64,000 bases of DNA from an uncultured Bacteroides sp. (GCA_900544675.1 UQVZ01000002.1:62001-126000); one strand, 5' to 3'. Positions 27,750-35,587 are shown, counted from the first letter of the stretch. Numbers and translations are program-made. The notes: generated by a model not told the origin, from the sequence alone.

Positions 27750-28286
27750 TTATACTTGAGTTGTTATTTCTGCTATAATCTGTTTCCTGCGCTGGTCTAC
27801 GATTGCTTTCCAGAGACCGGTATCCAGCAAGATGTCTGTGGGGATATGTTTTTTATAGCGTTCATAAAATTCAATGGCGATATTCTTGAACGAATTTTCC
27901 CACCACCGTTCGACAATCCTGCTCCAATCCCAATAATCTATATACTTGTCCAGAATGGCTGGCGTGAGCTTGAGGTCTTCATTGTCCGACAAATAGCTCC
28001 AGTTCCATTTATCGATGAACGTGTCGATGCATTCTTCCGTGAGCGATTCTTCACAGATGCTTTCCGACAACCTGTCCCAATCAATCCGATCCTTGAACCT
28101 TTGCAGCATAGGGATGCTCCACCGTATCTCTCCATTACTTGATATTTCTTTCCAATCCACTTTCTCCTTGTATTTCTCCAGCAGGCTTTCCGACCAAAGA
28201 AATCGGGAACAAGACGACAACTGCTTCCATGCTTCTTCATCTGCGGCACGTTGCAAAGAATCATTGCTTAAATTAATTTTTTCCAT
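27750..28286 (-). CDS. Tryptophan-rich tandem-repeat protein
   Basis: A 178-residue protein made of four to five ~26-residue repeats: a helix such as LLEKYKEKVDW, then a KEISSN- or SYLSDN-type turn. Examples are VDWKEISSNGEIRWS, IDWDRLSESICEESL, WNWSYLSDNEDLKLT and WDWSRIVERWW. It has no signal peptide or membrane segment. Such solenoid-like repeats usually bind other proteins. I do not recognise a function. It lies in the minus-strand run below the WYL regulator and exonuclease. Confidence 0.7.
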   Translation of the reverse strand: MEKINLSNDSLQRAADEEAWKQLSSCSRFLWSESLLEKYKEKVDWKEISSNGEIRWSIPMLQRFKDRIDWDRLSESICEESLTEECIDTFIDKWNWSYLSDNEDLKLTPAILDKYIDYWDWSRIVERWWENSFKNIAIEFYERYKKHIPTDILLDTGLWKAIVDQRRKQIIAEITTQV

Positions 28287-28367
28287 ACTTTTGTTGTTTA
28301 CTGATTATAGAGACGAAGTTAGCAGGGAGATACGCCAATGGATGGCAGAGGGAAGAAAAAAGTAAGG

Positions 28368-29036
28368 TCAGGAGCTGTAATCACATTCAACCGTGATTTC
28401 TATGTTGAAGTCGCGCACCCATAGCAGGTCGAAGATAGAGAACCCCGTCGTTTCCCACAGGTTATGAAAAGCAAACGTCAGGTGCATATCGGCAGTCAAC
28501 TCCGGGTCCAGGCCTTCGTTCCAATTACCTTCGGGAGTGTCATCGGGCCAAAGCAACTGGTTGGCTGATGTCGGCTGTTCATCCGAGTTTATCGTGAATT
28601 GATCTGCGCCGTCATCATATGTGGGCATATAGCAGTCATAGGTAGCGTTGAGCACTTCCCACATCTGCCGGGCCCGTGAGGTTTGTACTGGGTGAATGCT
28701 TGAATACTCATAGCCCAGGAAGCATTTGCCCGTGGCGATTATGTCCTCTTCTTGTTCGCAACTGCGCACGGCATTGTACATCTTGATTGTCTTTTCCCTC
28801 ATCCTGAGCAACTGAACGATGAGGGCTTCGTTGAAGTCATAGAGCAATGACTTGTAGTATTCGTCCATTACGAACAAATCGTCCAGCAACTGTTTTCTGG
28901 TTTGCAACAACTCTTTAATGGCCAGCCGTGCCGTTCTATCCTCAATCTTTCTTTTTTGTACTTGGTTGAACAGTCGGAGTATTTGGTACTCAATTCTAAC
29001 TATGGCGGGCGTGGCAAAGATTTCGTGTACAGTCAT
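28368..29036 (-). CDS. Hypothetical protein in the WYL/exonuclease operon
   Basis: A 222-residue predicted cytosolic protein that I do not recognise. The N-terminal half is helical and charged (KELLQTRKQLLDDLFVMDEY); the C-terminal half is acidic and aromatic-rich (LWPDDTPEGNWNEGLDPEL) and ends FNIEITVECDYSS. The start MTVHEIFATPAIVRIEYQ is preferred to one 12 codons upstream, whose extra residues look non-coding. It follows the exonuclease gene by 42 bp in the same direction. Confidence 0.65.
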   Translation of the reverse strand: MTVHEIFATPAIVRIEYQILRLFNQVQKRKIEDRTARLAIKELLQTRKQLLDDLFVMDEYYKSLLYDFNEALIVQLLRMREKTIKMYNAVRSCEQEEDIIATGKCFLGYEYSSIHPVQTSRARQMWEVLNATYDCYMPTYDDGADQFTINSDEQPTSANQLLWPDDTPEGNWNEGLDPELTADMHLTFAFHNLWETTGFSIFDLLWVRDFNIEITVECDYSS

Positions 29037-29078
29037 AGTGATAGGTAGTGGAATTTTAATAATATGTAACAAGTTCCC

Positions 29079-29570
29079 TCATAATATCTTCCTCGCAATC
29101 CAGGCACAAGCTTCCGCATCCGCCAAGGCATGGTGATGATTTTCTAAACAATAACCGCAGGCGGCTGCCACGGTGTGAAGCTGGTGATTGGGCAATCGGG
29201 GGAAGACTTTCCGTGAGGCACAAAGCGTATCATAGAAGTCGTAACCGGGATAGTGCATCTGATATACGCGGAAAACGGCTTTCAGACATCCTTCGTCAAA
29301 AGATTGGTTATGAGCCACGAGGGGTAAACCGGCTATCTTGGGCTCTATCTGTTTCCATACTTCAGGAAATACAGGCGCATTTTCGGTATCCTCGCGCGTC
29401 AACCCGTGTACACGCGAGCACCAATACGTATAATAGTTCGGTTCCGGATTGATGAGCGAATAGAAAGTATCCACAATCTCTCCATCGCGCACGATGACGA
29501 CACCCACGGAGCATACCGACGAACGTTCAGCGTTGGCTGTTTCAAAATCTATGGCTGCAAAGTCTTTCAT
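29079..29570 (-). CDS. DnaQ-like 3'-5' exonuclease
   Basis: A 163-residue DEDDh exonuclease. Exo I is FAAIDFETANAE, Exo II is LVAHNQSFDEGCL, and Exo III is HHHALADAEACAW with the conserved His and Asp. It has only the exonuclease domain, like the proofreading epsilon subunit but without a polymerase-binding tail. It overlaps the WYL gene by 4 bp, so the two are coupled. Stand-alone versions often serve in repair or phage defence; which applies is unknown. Confidence 0.9.
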   Translation of the reverse strand: MKDFAAIDFETANAERSSVCSVGVVIVRDGEIVDTFYSLINPEPNYYTYWCSRVHGLTREDTENAPVFPEVWKQIEPKIAGLPLVAHNQSFDEGCLKAVFRVYQMHYPGYDFYDTLCASRKVFPRLPNHQLHTVAAACGYCLENHHHALADAEACAWIARKIL

Positions 29571-30490
29571 AAATCTTCATTGTATTGGTTCCACATTCGT
29601 TTGATTTTACTTGCCAATTCCTTCCGCAACCAGAGAGGGGCAAGCACTTCAATATCCTCGCCGTGACTCAGTAGTTCCTGCTGGAAATCGAACGTAGGAC
29701 GAAGGTAATAGGTAAAAATGCTGTATGCATCGTTGCGCTCGGTTTCCTCTTGGGATTCGTGCAATTTGAGGTCGCGGATATAATTGGCCTGACCGGCATT
29801 GACCTTCAGTTTTACATATTCTGCTTTCGTCTTATCGCAAGCAATCACACCGAAACAATCGGCAAAAAACTCTTGGGCATACCAATCTTTGGGCATTTCG
29901 AAGGTCTTATCCGTTTTCTTGATGTTCTTGATGCGGTCAAGACTATAGATTCTTGGGCCTTTTTCATAATAATAAGTGTAAGTACTGCGAGCCACCAAGT
30001 ACCAACGCTGGCGGAACAATTTCAAACAAAAAGGCTCGACATCGAAATTATGTTCTTCGTCTTTCCAATAGTTATGATAAGTGATGTTGAGGATACGATT
30101 CTCTTTTATCGCATCAAGGACCGGCTGAAGAAATTCTTGCCCGGAAGGGACATATTCAAGCAAGATACGGTCTTTAATTTGCTGGCAATCGGCCAAGGCA
30201 TTACTCACACAGAATGTATTATAAAGCCACGAACGAAGCCCATTCTTACTAATATCTTCCTCATTCAAGATATAGTAACGGTATTCTCCTTTCCGCTCGT
30301 TTTCAATAAACAGCCCGAACAAATCTTGGATGGCATATCGCCAGTTGTCAAAGGTACGTTTAGGAATGTCCACACCTTCACTGATTTCATCGCAAAGCCA
30401 CCGCCGATTAAGTTCCTCGAATGAAATTTTCCCTGCCCGATGAATAGTGTCTACCACCCAGACATATTTGCTTATCAAATTCTTTGCCAT
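29567..30490 (-). CDS. WYL-domain transcriptional regulator
   Basis: A 307-residue regulator: N-terminal winged helix (ISFEELNRRWLC, then RTFDNWRYAIQDLFG), a WYL domain with RQRWYLVAR near residue 175, and a C-terminal WCX extension. WYL proteins sense nucleic acid or nucleotide ligands and often control defence genes (for example CapW and BrxR). It is first in a minus-strand run with an exonuclease, which supports a role as local regulator. Confidence 0.9.
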   Translation of the reverse strand: MAKNLISKYVWVVDTIHRAGKISFEELNRRWLCDEISEGVDIPKRTFDNWRYAIQDLFGLFIENERKGEYRYYILNEEDISKNGLRSWLYNTFCVSNALADCQQIKDRILLEYVPSGQEFLQPVLDAIKENRILNITYHNYWKDEEHNFDVEPFCLKLFRQRWYLVARSTYTYYYEKGPRIYSLDRIKNIKKTDKTFEMPKDWYAQEFFADCFGVIACDKTKAEYVKLKVNAGQANYIRDLKLHESQEETERNDAYSIFTYYLRPTFDFQQELLSHGEDIEVLAPLWLRKELASKIKRMWNQYNEDL

Positions 30491-30586
30491 AGCATGTTCT
30501 CATTTTCATTTCTACAAATTTATAGAAAGCCTACGACAAATTGTGGCAGAGGTTTGATTTTTTTCTTTGCATACAGTTTAAATTCT

Positions 30587-30674
30587 ATGTCCTCCATACG
30601 GAAAACGTACGTCCTCCAATTGGGGGATATACGTTCTCCATACCAAGAACGTACGTCTTCCGATTGGAAGACAT
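30587..30674. repeat. 88-bp quasi-palindrome upstream of the WYL gene
   Basis: The segment from ATGTCCTCCATACGG to CCGATTGGAAGACAT reads nearly the same on both strands at its ends. It contains two direct copies of ACGTACGTC-y-TCC-r-ATTGG. It sits between divergent genes (WYL minus, response regulator plus), so it may be a regulatory site or a small mobile repeat. Confidence 0.65.
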
Positions 30675-30699
30675 AAAACAGAACTGTATAAAAAGACAA

Positions 30700-30790
30700 A
30701 TAGACACAGAAACACAGAGATTTCATTCTTCGTTCTTCATTCTTCGTTCTTCATTTAATTAATCTGTGTAATCCGTGATGAAAATATAGA
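30700..30790. repeat. Fragments of three dispersed repeat families
   Basis: In succession: ACACAGAAACACAGAG, then CATTCTTCGTTCTTCATTCT-type repeats, then TTAATCTGTGTAATCCGTGA. The same three units recur at 52020-52260 and elsewhere. Confidence 0.55.
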
Positions 30791-30808
30791 TTTCAAATGA
30801 AAAAATCG

Positions 30809-30816
30809 TATCTTTG
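30809..30816 (+). promoter_or_regulatory. -7 promoter box of the response regulator
   Basis: TATCTTTG, perfect to consensus, 73 bp before the chosen start codon. It lies inside the longer possible frame, ruling out the start at 30797. Confidence 0.65.
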
Positions 30817-30889
30817 CTTCAAATCTGCTTTTTGCCGGCTGGCAAGACGCAAAACAAGGCATCTTTTATTAAAAGCAAACATTTGGCTT

Positions 30890-32227
30890 ATGGCAGCATC
30901 TATACTGATTGTTGAGGATGATTTGGTTTTTTCCACCATGATGAAAACATGGCTGACGAAGAAAGGATTCGAGGTGAGCACAGCAAGCAACTGCGCAAGG
31001 GCACGCAAGCAGCTTGCCGGATATACATACGACCTGGTCTTGTCCGACCTGCGGCTGCCCGACCAGGACGGCATCCACCTGCTGGCGTGGCTCAGAAACC
31101 AATCGTGCCAGACACCGTTCATCATCATGACCAGCTATGCCGAAATACAGAGCGCCGTAGAAGCCATGAAGCAGGGAGCAAGCGACTACATCGCCAAGCC
31201 CATCCAGCCCGACGAACTGCTGAAGAAAATAAAAGAAGCCATCGGCGATGCCTCGGCAAGCACTCCTGCCCGCCCTGTGGAGAAAACACCGCAGGCAGCA
31301 CCGCAAAACTTTCTGGAAGGGGAAAGCGAAGCCGCTCACCAACTGTTCAACTACGTGCGACTGGTAGCTCCCACACAAATGTCGGTGCTGATAAACGGAG
31401 CAAGCGGAACGGGAAAAGAATACGTGGCACACCGCATCCACGCCCTGAGCAAACGGAGCGGAAAACCATTCATCGCCATCGATTGCGGCTCGATACCCAA
31501 AGAGCTGGCTGCTTCGGAATTTTTCGGACATGTAAAAGGCTCGTTCACCGGAGCCTTGGCAGACAAGGCTGGTGCCTTTGAGGAAGCCAACGGAGGGACC
31601 CTCTTCCTGGACGAAATAGGGAACCTGAGCTACGAAGTGCAAGTGCAACTGCTGCGCGCCCTGCAGGAACGGCGCATCCGCCGCATCGGCTCGACCAAGG
31701 AAATCGAGGTAGACGTGCGGCTGATCTGCGCGACCAATGAAAACCTGAAAGAAGGCATTGCCAAGGGGACTTTCCGCGAAGACCTGTATCACCGCATCAA
31801 CGAATTTACCCTGCGCATGCCCGACCTGAAGGAACGCCAGGAAGACATCCTGCTCTTTGCCAACTTCTTCCTCGACCAAGCCAACCGGGAACTGGAACGG
31901 AACCTTATCGGATTCGACGCGGCTGCCAGCGAGGCTTTACAACGCTACACGTGGCCCGGCAACCTGCGCCAACTGAAAAACGTAGTGAAACGTGCCACCC
32001 TGCTGGCACAAGGCGACTTCATCACGCCTGCCGAACTGGGCGAAGAAATCCTGACACCGCCTGCCGAACCTGCCACATCGTTTGACCTGCACAACGGGGA
32101 ACTGGAAAAACAACGCATCCAACACGCCTTGCAGCACACTGGCAACAATAAAAGCAAGGCTGCCCAACTACTGGGCATCGACCGCAAAACGCTGTACAAC
32201 AAGATGAAACATTACGATATAAACTAA
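30890..32227 (+). CDS. NtrC-family sigma-54-dependent response regulator
   Basis: A 445-residue three-domain activator. The receiver (1-120) has ILIVEDD with Asp10/11 and the phosphate acceptor Asp53 in LVLSDLRLPDQDG. The AAA+ domain has Walker A NGASGTGKE, Walker B GGTLFLDEIG, and the sigma-54 loop as GSFTGA. The C-terminus is a Fis-type helix-turn-helix (NNKSKAAQLLGIDRKTLYNKM). The start MAASILIVEDD fits the domain edge and the promoter at 30809. No histidine kinase gene is adjacent. A palindrome and a sigma-54 promoter follow the gene, pointing to a nearby target. Confidence 0.94.
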   Translation: MAASILIVEDDLVFSTMMKTWLTKKGFEVSTASNCARARKQLAGYTYDLVLSDLRLPDQDGIHLLAWLRNQSCQTPFIIMTSYAEIQSAVEAMKQGASDYIAKPIQPDELLKKIKEAIGDASASTPARPVEKTPQAAPQNFLEGESEAAHQLFNYVRLVAPTQMSVLINGASGTGKEYVAHRIHALSKRSGKPFIAIDCGSIPKELAASEFFGHVKGSFTGALADKAGAFEEANGGTLFLDEIGNLSYEVQVQLLRALQERRIRRIGSTKEIEVDVRLICATNENLKEGIAKGTFREDLYHRINEFTLRMPDLKERQEDILLFANFFLDQANRELERNLIGFDAAASEALQRYTWPGNLRQLKNVVKRATLLAQGDFITPAELGEEILTPPAEPATSFDLHNGELEKQRIQHALQHTGNNKSKAAQLLGIDRKTLYNKMKHYDIN

Positions 32228-32239
32228 TGCCAACAAGAA

Positions 32240-32308
32240 GGGACACAACCGGCTCAGCTGATCTTACACGCAGGAGAAGTGTGGAATAATTCCACAACAT
32301 TGTGTCCC
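32240..32308 (+). promoter_or_regulatory. Nested palindromes: candidate enhancer site of the NtrC-family regulator
   Basis: TGTGGAATAATTCCACA (32280-32296) is a perfect 17-bp palindrome, the kind of site Fis-type activators bind. It lies within an outer 9-bp inverted repeat, GGGACACAA (32240-32248) with 32300-32308. The inner site is about 100 bp upstream of a sigma-54 promoter, a usual enhancer distance. Confidence 0.65.
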
Positions 32309-32393
32309 ATCTTCCCCACTTTCCACACACTCCTCCTAAAAAAGGAATCCCATACACAGCTAATAATCAACATTTTACTTTTCTCGAGAAAGT

Positions 32394-32410
32394 TTGGCAC
32401 AACATTTGCT
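32394..32410 (+). promoter_or_regulatory. Sigma-54 (-24/-12) promoter
   Basis: TTGGCAC-AACAT-TTGCT matches the sigma-54 consensus (YTGGCAC-N5-TTGCW) with exact spacing. It is oriented away from the regulator, and predicted transcription starts near 32421. Confidence 0.78.
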
Positions 32411-32420
32411 GGTACTTCTA

Positions 32421-32617
32421 TGTGCGAGAGAATTGAAACTTAAAGATAATAAGACATAAAAAGGCTAAACAAACAAAGACTAAACTAAACAAAGAAAACC
32501 CAACCCCATAAAAAAAAGAAAATCAAAATATAGTATTTCAAGATACTGTTTTGATAAAATGAAGATGCCTATGTGTTAATATGAGAAGAGGACGCTGTGA
32601 AGCGTCCTCTTTTAGTT
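32421..32617 (+). ncRNA. Candidate sigma-54-dependent small RNA
   Basis: Between the sigma-54 promoter and a good terminator lie about 195 nt with no credible gene: the longest ATG-started frames before the terminator are 7 codons or fewer. The sequence is A-rich with long unpaired stretches (AACAAACAAAGACTAAAC type), one small stem (AGTAT-TTCAAG-ATACT near 32540-32556), and the terminator stem. The next gene is on the other strand, so this is not a leader. I infer a regulatory RNA activated by the adjacent NtrC-type protein. Confidence 0.55.
32586..32617 (+). terminator. Intrinsic terminator of the candidate small RNA
   Basis: Perfect 11-bp stem AAGAGGACGCT (32586-32596), GTGA loop, complement (32601-32611), then TTTAGTTTTT. 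It also sits behind the rluA-type gene but has the better T-run on the plus strand. Confidence 0.85.
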
Positions 32618-32618
32618 T

Positions 32619-33305
32619 TTATCCTATCGTCTGGAAAGCTTTCCACAGATTGCCTTCGGGCAAGGGAGCCGTGACCTCGACCGGTTCTTTCGACACGGGA
32701 TGGACAAAACAGACCTTGCGGGCGTGAAGACAGATGCTTCCGTCGGGGTTGGAACGGGGGAAACCGTATTTCAAATCGCCCTTGATGGGACAACCCATCT
32801 TTGCCAACTGACACCGAATCTGGTGATGACGCCCCGTCTTGAGGTCAACCTCCAGCAGGTAATAATTGTCCGAATGCCCGATAAGGCGGTAATGAAGCAC
32901 CGCTTTTTTCGAGCCTTTCACCTCGCGGTCGTAGGCATACGACTTGTTTTGCTTCTCGTTCCGCACCAGATAATGCACCAGCTCACCTTCTTCGGCAGGC
33001 GGACACTGCCTGACAATCGCCCAATAAGTCTTCTTCACTCCTCCCGTACGGAACATCTCGTTCAGGCGTGACAAAGCCTTGCTGGTCTTGGCAAACACCA
33101 CCAGCCCACTTACGGGACGGTCGAGCCGGTGGGTCACCCCCAAGAATACATTGCCCGGTTTGGCATACTTCTCCTTGAGATATTGCTTCACCGTTTCCGA
33201 CAAAGGGGTATCTCCCGTCTTGTCTCCCTGTACGATTTCGGAAGCGGTCTTATTGACGATAATGACGTGATTGTCTTCGTACACTACAGTCATACGCGCG
33301 GTCAT
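32619..33305 (-). CDS. RluA-family RNA pseudouridine synthase
   Basis: A 228-residue pseudouridine synthase. The catalytic Asp is in THRLDRPVSGLVVFAK; the second conserved block is KTGRHHQIRCQLA. It lacks the N-terminal S4 domain, as in the shorter RluA/TruC types. The RNA target (rRNA or tRNA) cannot be assigned. It follows fabG by 6 bp, so the two are co-transcribed. Confidence 0.93.
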   Translation of the reverse strand: MTARMTVVYEDNHVIIVNKTASEIVQGDKTGDTPLSETVKQYLKEKYAKPGNVFLGVTHRLDRPVSGLVVFAKTSKALSRLNEMFRTGGVKKTYWAIVRQCPPAEEGELVHYLVRNEKQNKSYAYDREVKGSKKAVLHYRLIGHSDNYYLLEVDLKTGRHHQIRCQLAKMGCPIKGDLKYGFPRSNPDGSICLHARKVCFVHPVSKEPVEVTAPLPEGNLWKAFQTIG

Positions 33306-33311
33306 GCAGCA

Positions 33312-34058
33312 TTACATGTTCATACCGCCGTCTACCTGAATCACCTGACCCGATACGTAAGACGACATATCCGAAGCCAGGAACAAGGCGATGTTTGCCA
33401 CATCATCAGGCGTACCGCCACGGCGCAACGGAATGCGCTTGTTCCATTCAGCTTTCACCTCATCGGAAAGCTGTGCCGTCATATCGGTGATGATGAAGCC
33501 CGGAGCAATGGCATTGGCACGGATGCCGCGCGAACCCAGTTCCTGAGCGATAGACTTGGCAAGACCAATCAGACCGGCTTTCGAAGCTGAATAGTTGCAT
33601 TGTCCGGCATTGCCGTGTACACCTACCACCGAAGCCATGTTGATGATATTGCCGCTGCGCTGGCGCATCATGATGGGTGTGCAGGCATGGATGAAGTTGA
33701 AAGCCGACTTCAAGTTAACATTGATAACGGCATCCCACTGGCCTTCGCTCATACGCATCATCAATCCGTCTTTTGTAATGCCGGCATTGTTAACCAGGAT
33801 ATCAATCGAACCGAAATCGGCATGAATCTGTTCAACCACTTTTGCCGTATCTTCGAAGTTGGCAGCATTCGAAGCATAGCCTTTCACCTTTACGCCCAAG
33901 GCTGCGATTTCTGCTTCTGTATTTTTGCCGTTTTCGTCGATAACCAAATCCGTAAATGCAATGTTAGCGCCTTCCGAAGCGAACTTCAGCGCGATAGCTT
34001 TACCGATGCCACGTGCAGCGCCGGTGATAATAGCTGTTTTTCCTGTTAATAATCCCAT
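33312..34058 (-). CDS. fabG: 3-oxoacyl-[acyl-carrier-protein] reductase FabG
   Basis: A 248-residue short-chain dehydrogenase. The NADPH site is TGAARGIGKA, followed by NNAGITKDG, the catalytic Ser in MASVVGVHGN, and YSASKAG with Tyr and Lys. The C-terminus SGQVIQVDGGMNM is typical of FabG. It reduces 3-oxoacyl-ACP in fatty-acid elongation (EC 1.1.1.100). A TetR-family gene lies upstream in the same direction and may control it. Confidence 0.95.
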   Translation of the reverse strand: MGLLTGKTAIITGAARGIGKAIALKFASEGANIAFTDLVIDENGKNTEAEIAALGVKVKGYASNAANFEDTAKVVEQIHADFGSIDILVNNAGITKDGLMMRMSEGQWDAVINVNLKSAFNFIHACTPIMMRQRSGNIINMASVVGVHGNAGQCNYSASKAGLIGLAKSIAQELGSRGIRANAIAPGFIITDMTAQLSDEVKAEWNKRIPLRRGGTPDDVANIALFLASDMSSYVSGQVIQVDGGMNM

Positions 34059-34098
34059 TTTCTTAGTTTTTAAAGTTATATAATTCTATTCGTTTCAG

Positions 34099-34190
34099 GT
34101 ATCAGGCGACAAGGTATCAGGTGACAAGGCTTTCACTTACATCAACCAAACCATTAAAACCTTGTCAACTTGTCTCCTTGTCAACTGACA
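34099..34190. repeat. Hairpin of the GTTGACAAG repeat family
   Basis: Left arm 34099-34129 with two GACAAGG units pairs with right arm 34160-34190 with two CCTTGTCAACT units, with few mismatches. It lies right after the TetR stop codon and before fabG. Confidence 0.7.
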
Positions 34191-34784
34191 TCACTTTGTC
34201 TCTTTTCTCCCCAAGGCGCCGTAAACAATCTTTGCCACGTAACGCCAGCCGATTTCGTCATCCAGGTCTTCACCAATCTGCCCGCGGATGTAAGGCACCT
34301 CGATGCCCTTGATGCAATAGTGGAGGATATCGGCGGTAATCTCCACATTGTCGATATCGAACAATCCCTGCTCTTTCCCCTGCTTCAATACCTCACGGAA
34401 CAGCTTGACCTCGTTGGCATCGAAATGCTTGCGCATCGCTTCTACGCGCCAGATGTCGCGGAAGAAATTGGCACGGAGCGTACCGTTGCGGTACACCGCC
34501 AGCTTTACAATGTCCAAATGGGTGGAAATCAGTTCCAGAATCTTTTTATCGGGAGGGATGTTCTTCTGTGCAACTTTTTCCATCGTGTCGGAAAGCATTT
34601 CGAGCTCCGACTCGACCACCGCCATATAAATCTGTTCCTTGCTCTTGAAGTAAGTATATAGCGTACGGCGTCCTTTCTTCGAAGCCACGGCAATATCATT
34701 CATTGTCGTAGCATCCACTCCTTTTTTAGCAAAGAGTTGTCTGGCTACGTCTACCAGTTTTGCTCGGGTCTTCAGTACAGTCAT
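34191..34784 (-). CDS. TetR/AcrR-family transcriptional regulator
   Basis: A 197-residue TetR regulator. The N-terminal helix-turn-helix runs RAKLVDVARQLFAKKGVDATTMND...ASKKGRRTLYTYFKSKEQIY (shown in parts). The C-terminal ligand domain has no recognisable pocket motif. The start MTVLKTRAKL is favoured because a strong promoter (34824-34855) lies inside the longer frame. By position it may regulate fabG and rluA, as TetR-type regulators of fatty-acid synthesis do, but this is inference. Confidence 0.9.
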   Translation of the reverse strand: MTVLKTRAKLVDVARQLFAKKGVDATTMNDIAVASKKGRRTLYTYFKSKEQIYMAVVESELEMLSDTMEKVAQKNIPPDKKILELISTHLDIVKLAVYRNGTLRANFFRDIWRVEAMRKHFDANEVKLFREVLKQGKEQGLFDIDNVEITADILHYCIKGIEVPYIRGQIGEDLDDEIGWRYVAKIVYGALGRKETK

Positions 34785-34823
34785 CGTATATCCTTGAAAT
34801 TGCACAATGTCTAATAGTGTGAG

Positions 34824-34855
34824 CAAAAGTACAGCTTTTCTTCCGACTACACAAA
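34824..34855 (-). promoter_or_regulatory. Promoter of the TetR gene
   Basis: On the minus strand TTTG (34855-34852), a 20-bp spacer, then TACTTTTG (34831-34824). Confidence 0.8.
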
Positions 34856-34967
34856 TTATCAATCTATATTTTTAAACAACGAGGCATATTATGACCTCCC
34901 AATATCCATCCCGATAAAAGACCTCAAAAATCCTTATCAAAAAAAGCTATATAATATATATATTTTA

Positions 34968-34975
34968 TATATTTG
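34968..34975 (+). promoter_or_regulatory. -7 promoter box of the toxin-antitoxin operon
   Basis: TATATTTG within a TATATA-rich stretch, 14 bp before the antitoxin start. The alternating TA tract (34949-34970) could also be the antitoxin's binding site. Confidence 0.6.
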
Positions 34976-34989
34976 CACAAAAACTGATT

Positions 34990-35247
34990 ATGGAAGCAAC
35001 GATACCCCATAGAAAGAAAATCATTGACTTGAAAGAAGACACCTTCCGTTCTCTTTCGGTTATGGCTGCCAGGCAAGGCACCAACTTGAAGCGCCTGATT
35101 GAAAACCTGCTCGACAAAACGGCAGAAGAATACGATGAGGAAGAAGCCTACCGCTATTTATCCAAGAATTATCCCGACGGAAAAGTTATGCTGGAGAAGA
35201 AGGAACGCAAAGAATTTATGGATTGGCTTGGAGTGACTGAGAAATGA
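34990..35247 (+). CDS. Antitoxin of a type II toxin-antitoxin pair
   Basis: An 85-residue protein with a ribbon-helix-helix-like N-terminus (KKIIDLKEDTFRSLSVMAARQGTNLKRLI, in part) that would bind DNA and an acidic C-terminus that would wrap the toxin. Its stop overlaps the toxin start by 4 bp. Order and overlap are as expected for RelE/ParE-type systems. Confidence 0.85.
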   Translation: MEATIPHRKKIIDLKEDTFRSLSVMAARQGTNLKRLIENLLDKTAEEYDEEEAYRYLSKNYPDGKVMLEKKERKEFMDWLGVTEK

Positions 35248-35546
35248 GAGTTGAATTTTCAAAAGAATTCGAAAAGGAAGTCCGCAAGCTGTCCGGGAAA
35301 ATGCTTGATTCAGTCCGTGAGACCGTGCAGGAAGTCATCAATGCGAAAAGCATTGAGGATTTGACGGATTGCAAAAAATTAACGAGCTATGACTTCATAT
35401 ACCGACTGAGAATAGGAAACTACCGTGCCTTTTTCAGCTTTCATGTGCAAATTGTAAATGATTGCGTGATGTTTCTTTATCTAGTACCCAGAGGCCAGGC
35501 ATACGATAAGAAAACAGTAAAGAACTTGCAAAGAAAAGATATATAA
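35244..35546 (+). CDS. RelE/ParE-family toxin
   Basis: A 100-residue protein with the RelE/ParE fold pattern: VEFSKEFEKEVRKLSGK at the start, then IYRLRIGNYRAFFSFHV and the final YLVPRGQAYDK. RelE-type toxins cut mRNA on the ribosome and ParE-type toxins poison gyrase; residues seen do not decide between them. It lies in front of tRNA genes, a common site for such modules. Confidence 0.87.
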   Translation: MRVEFSKEFEKEVRKLSGKMLDSVRETVQEVINAKSIEDLTDCKKLTSYDFIYRLRIGNYRAFFSFHVQIVNDCVMFLYLVPRGQAYDKKTVKNLQRKDI

Positions 35547-35587
35547 AGAAGGAAATGACAGAAAACAATAAAAAAGTCTGCAAAACA

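Noticed and set aside
30869..31879. A 336-codon frame opposite the response regulator
   Set aside because: Antisense shadow of a gene with complete receiver, AAA+ and Fis domains.
32586..32611. Terminator considered as belonging to the rluA-type gene
   Set aside because: On the minus strand the stem is followed by CTCATATT without a T-run, while the plus strand has TTTAGTTTTT; it fits the plus-strand RNA better.
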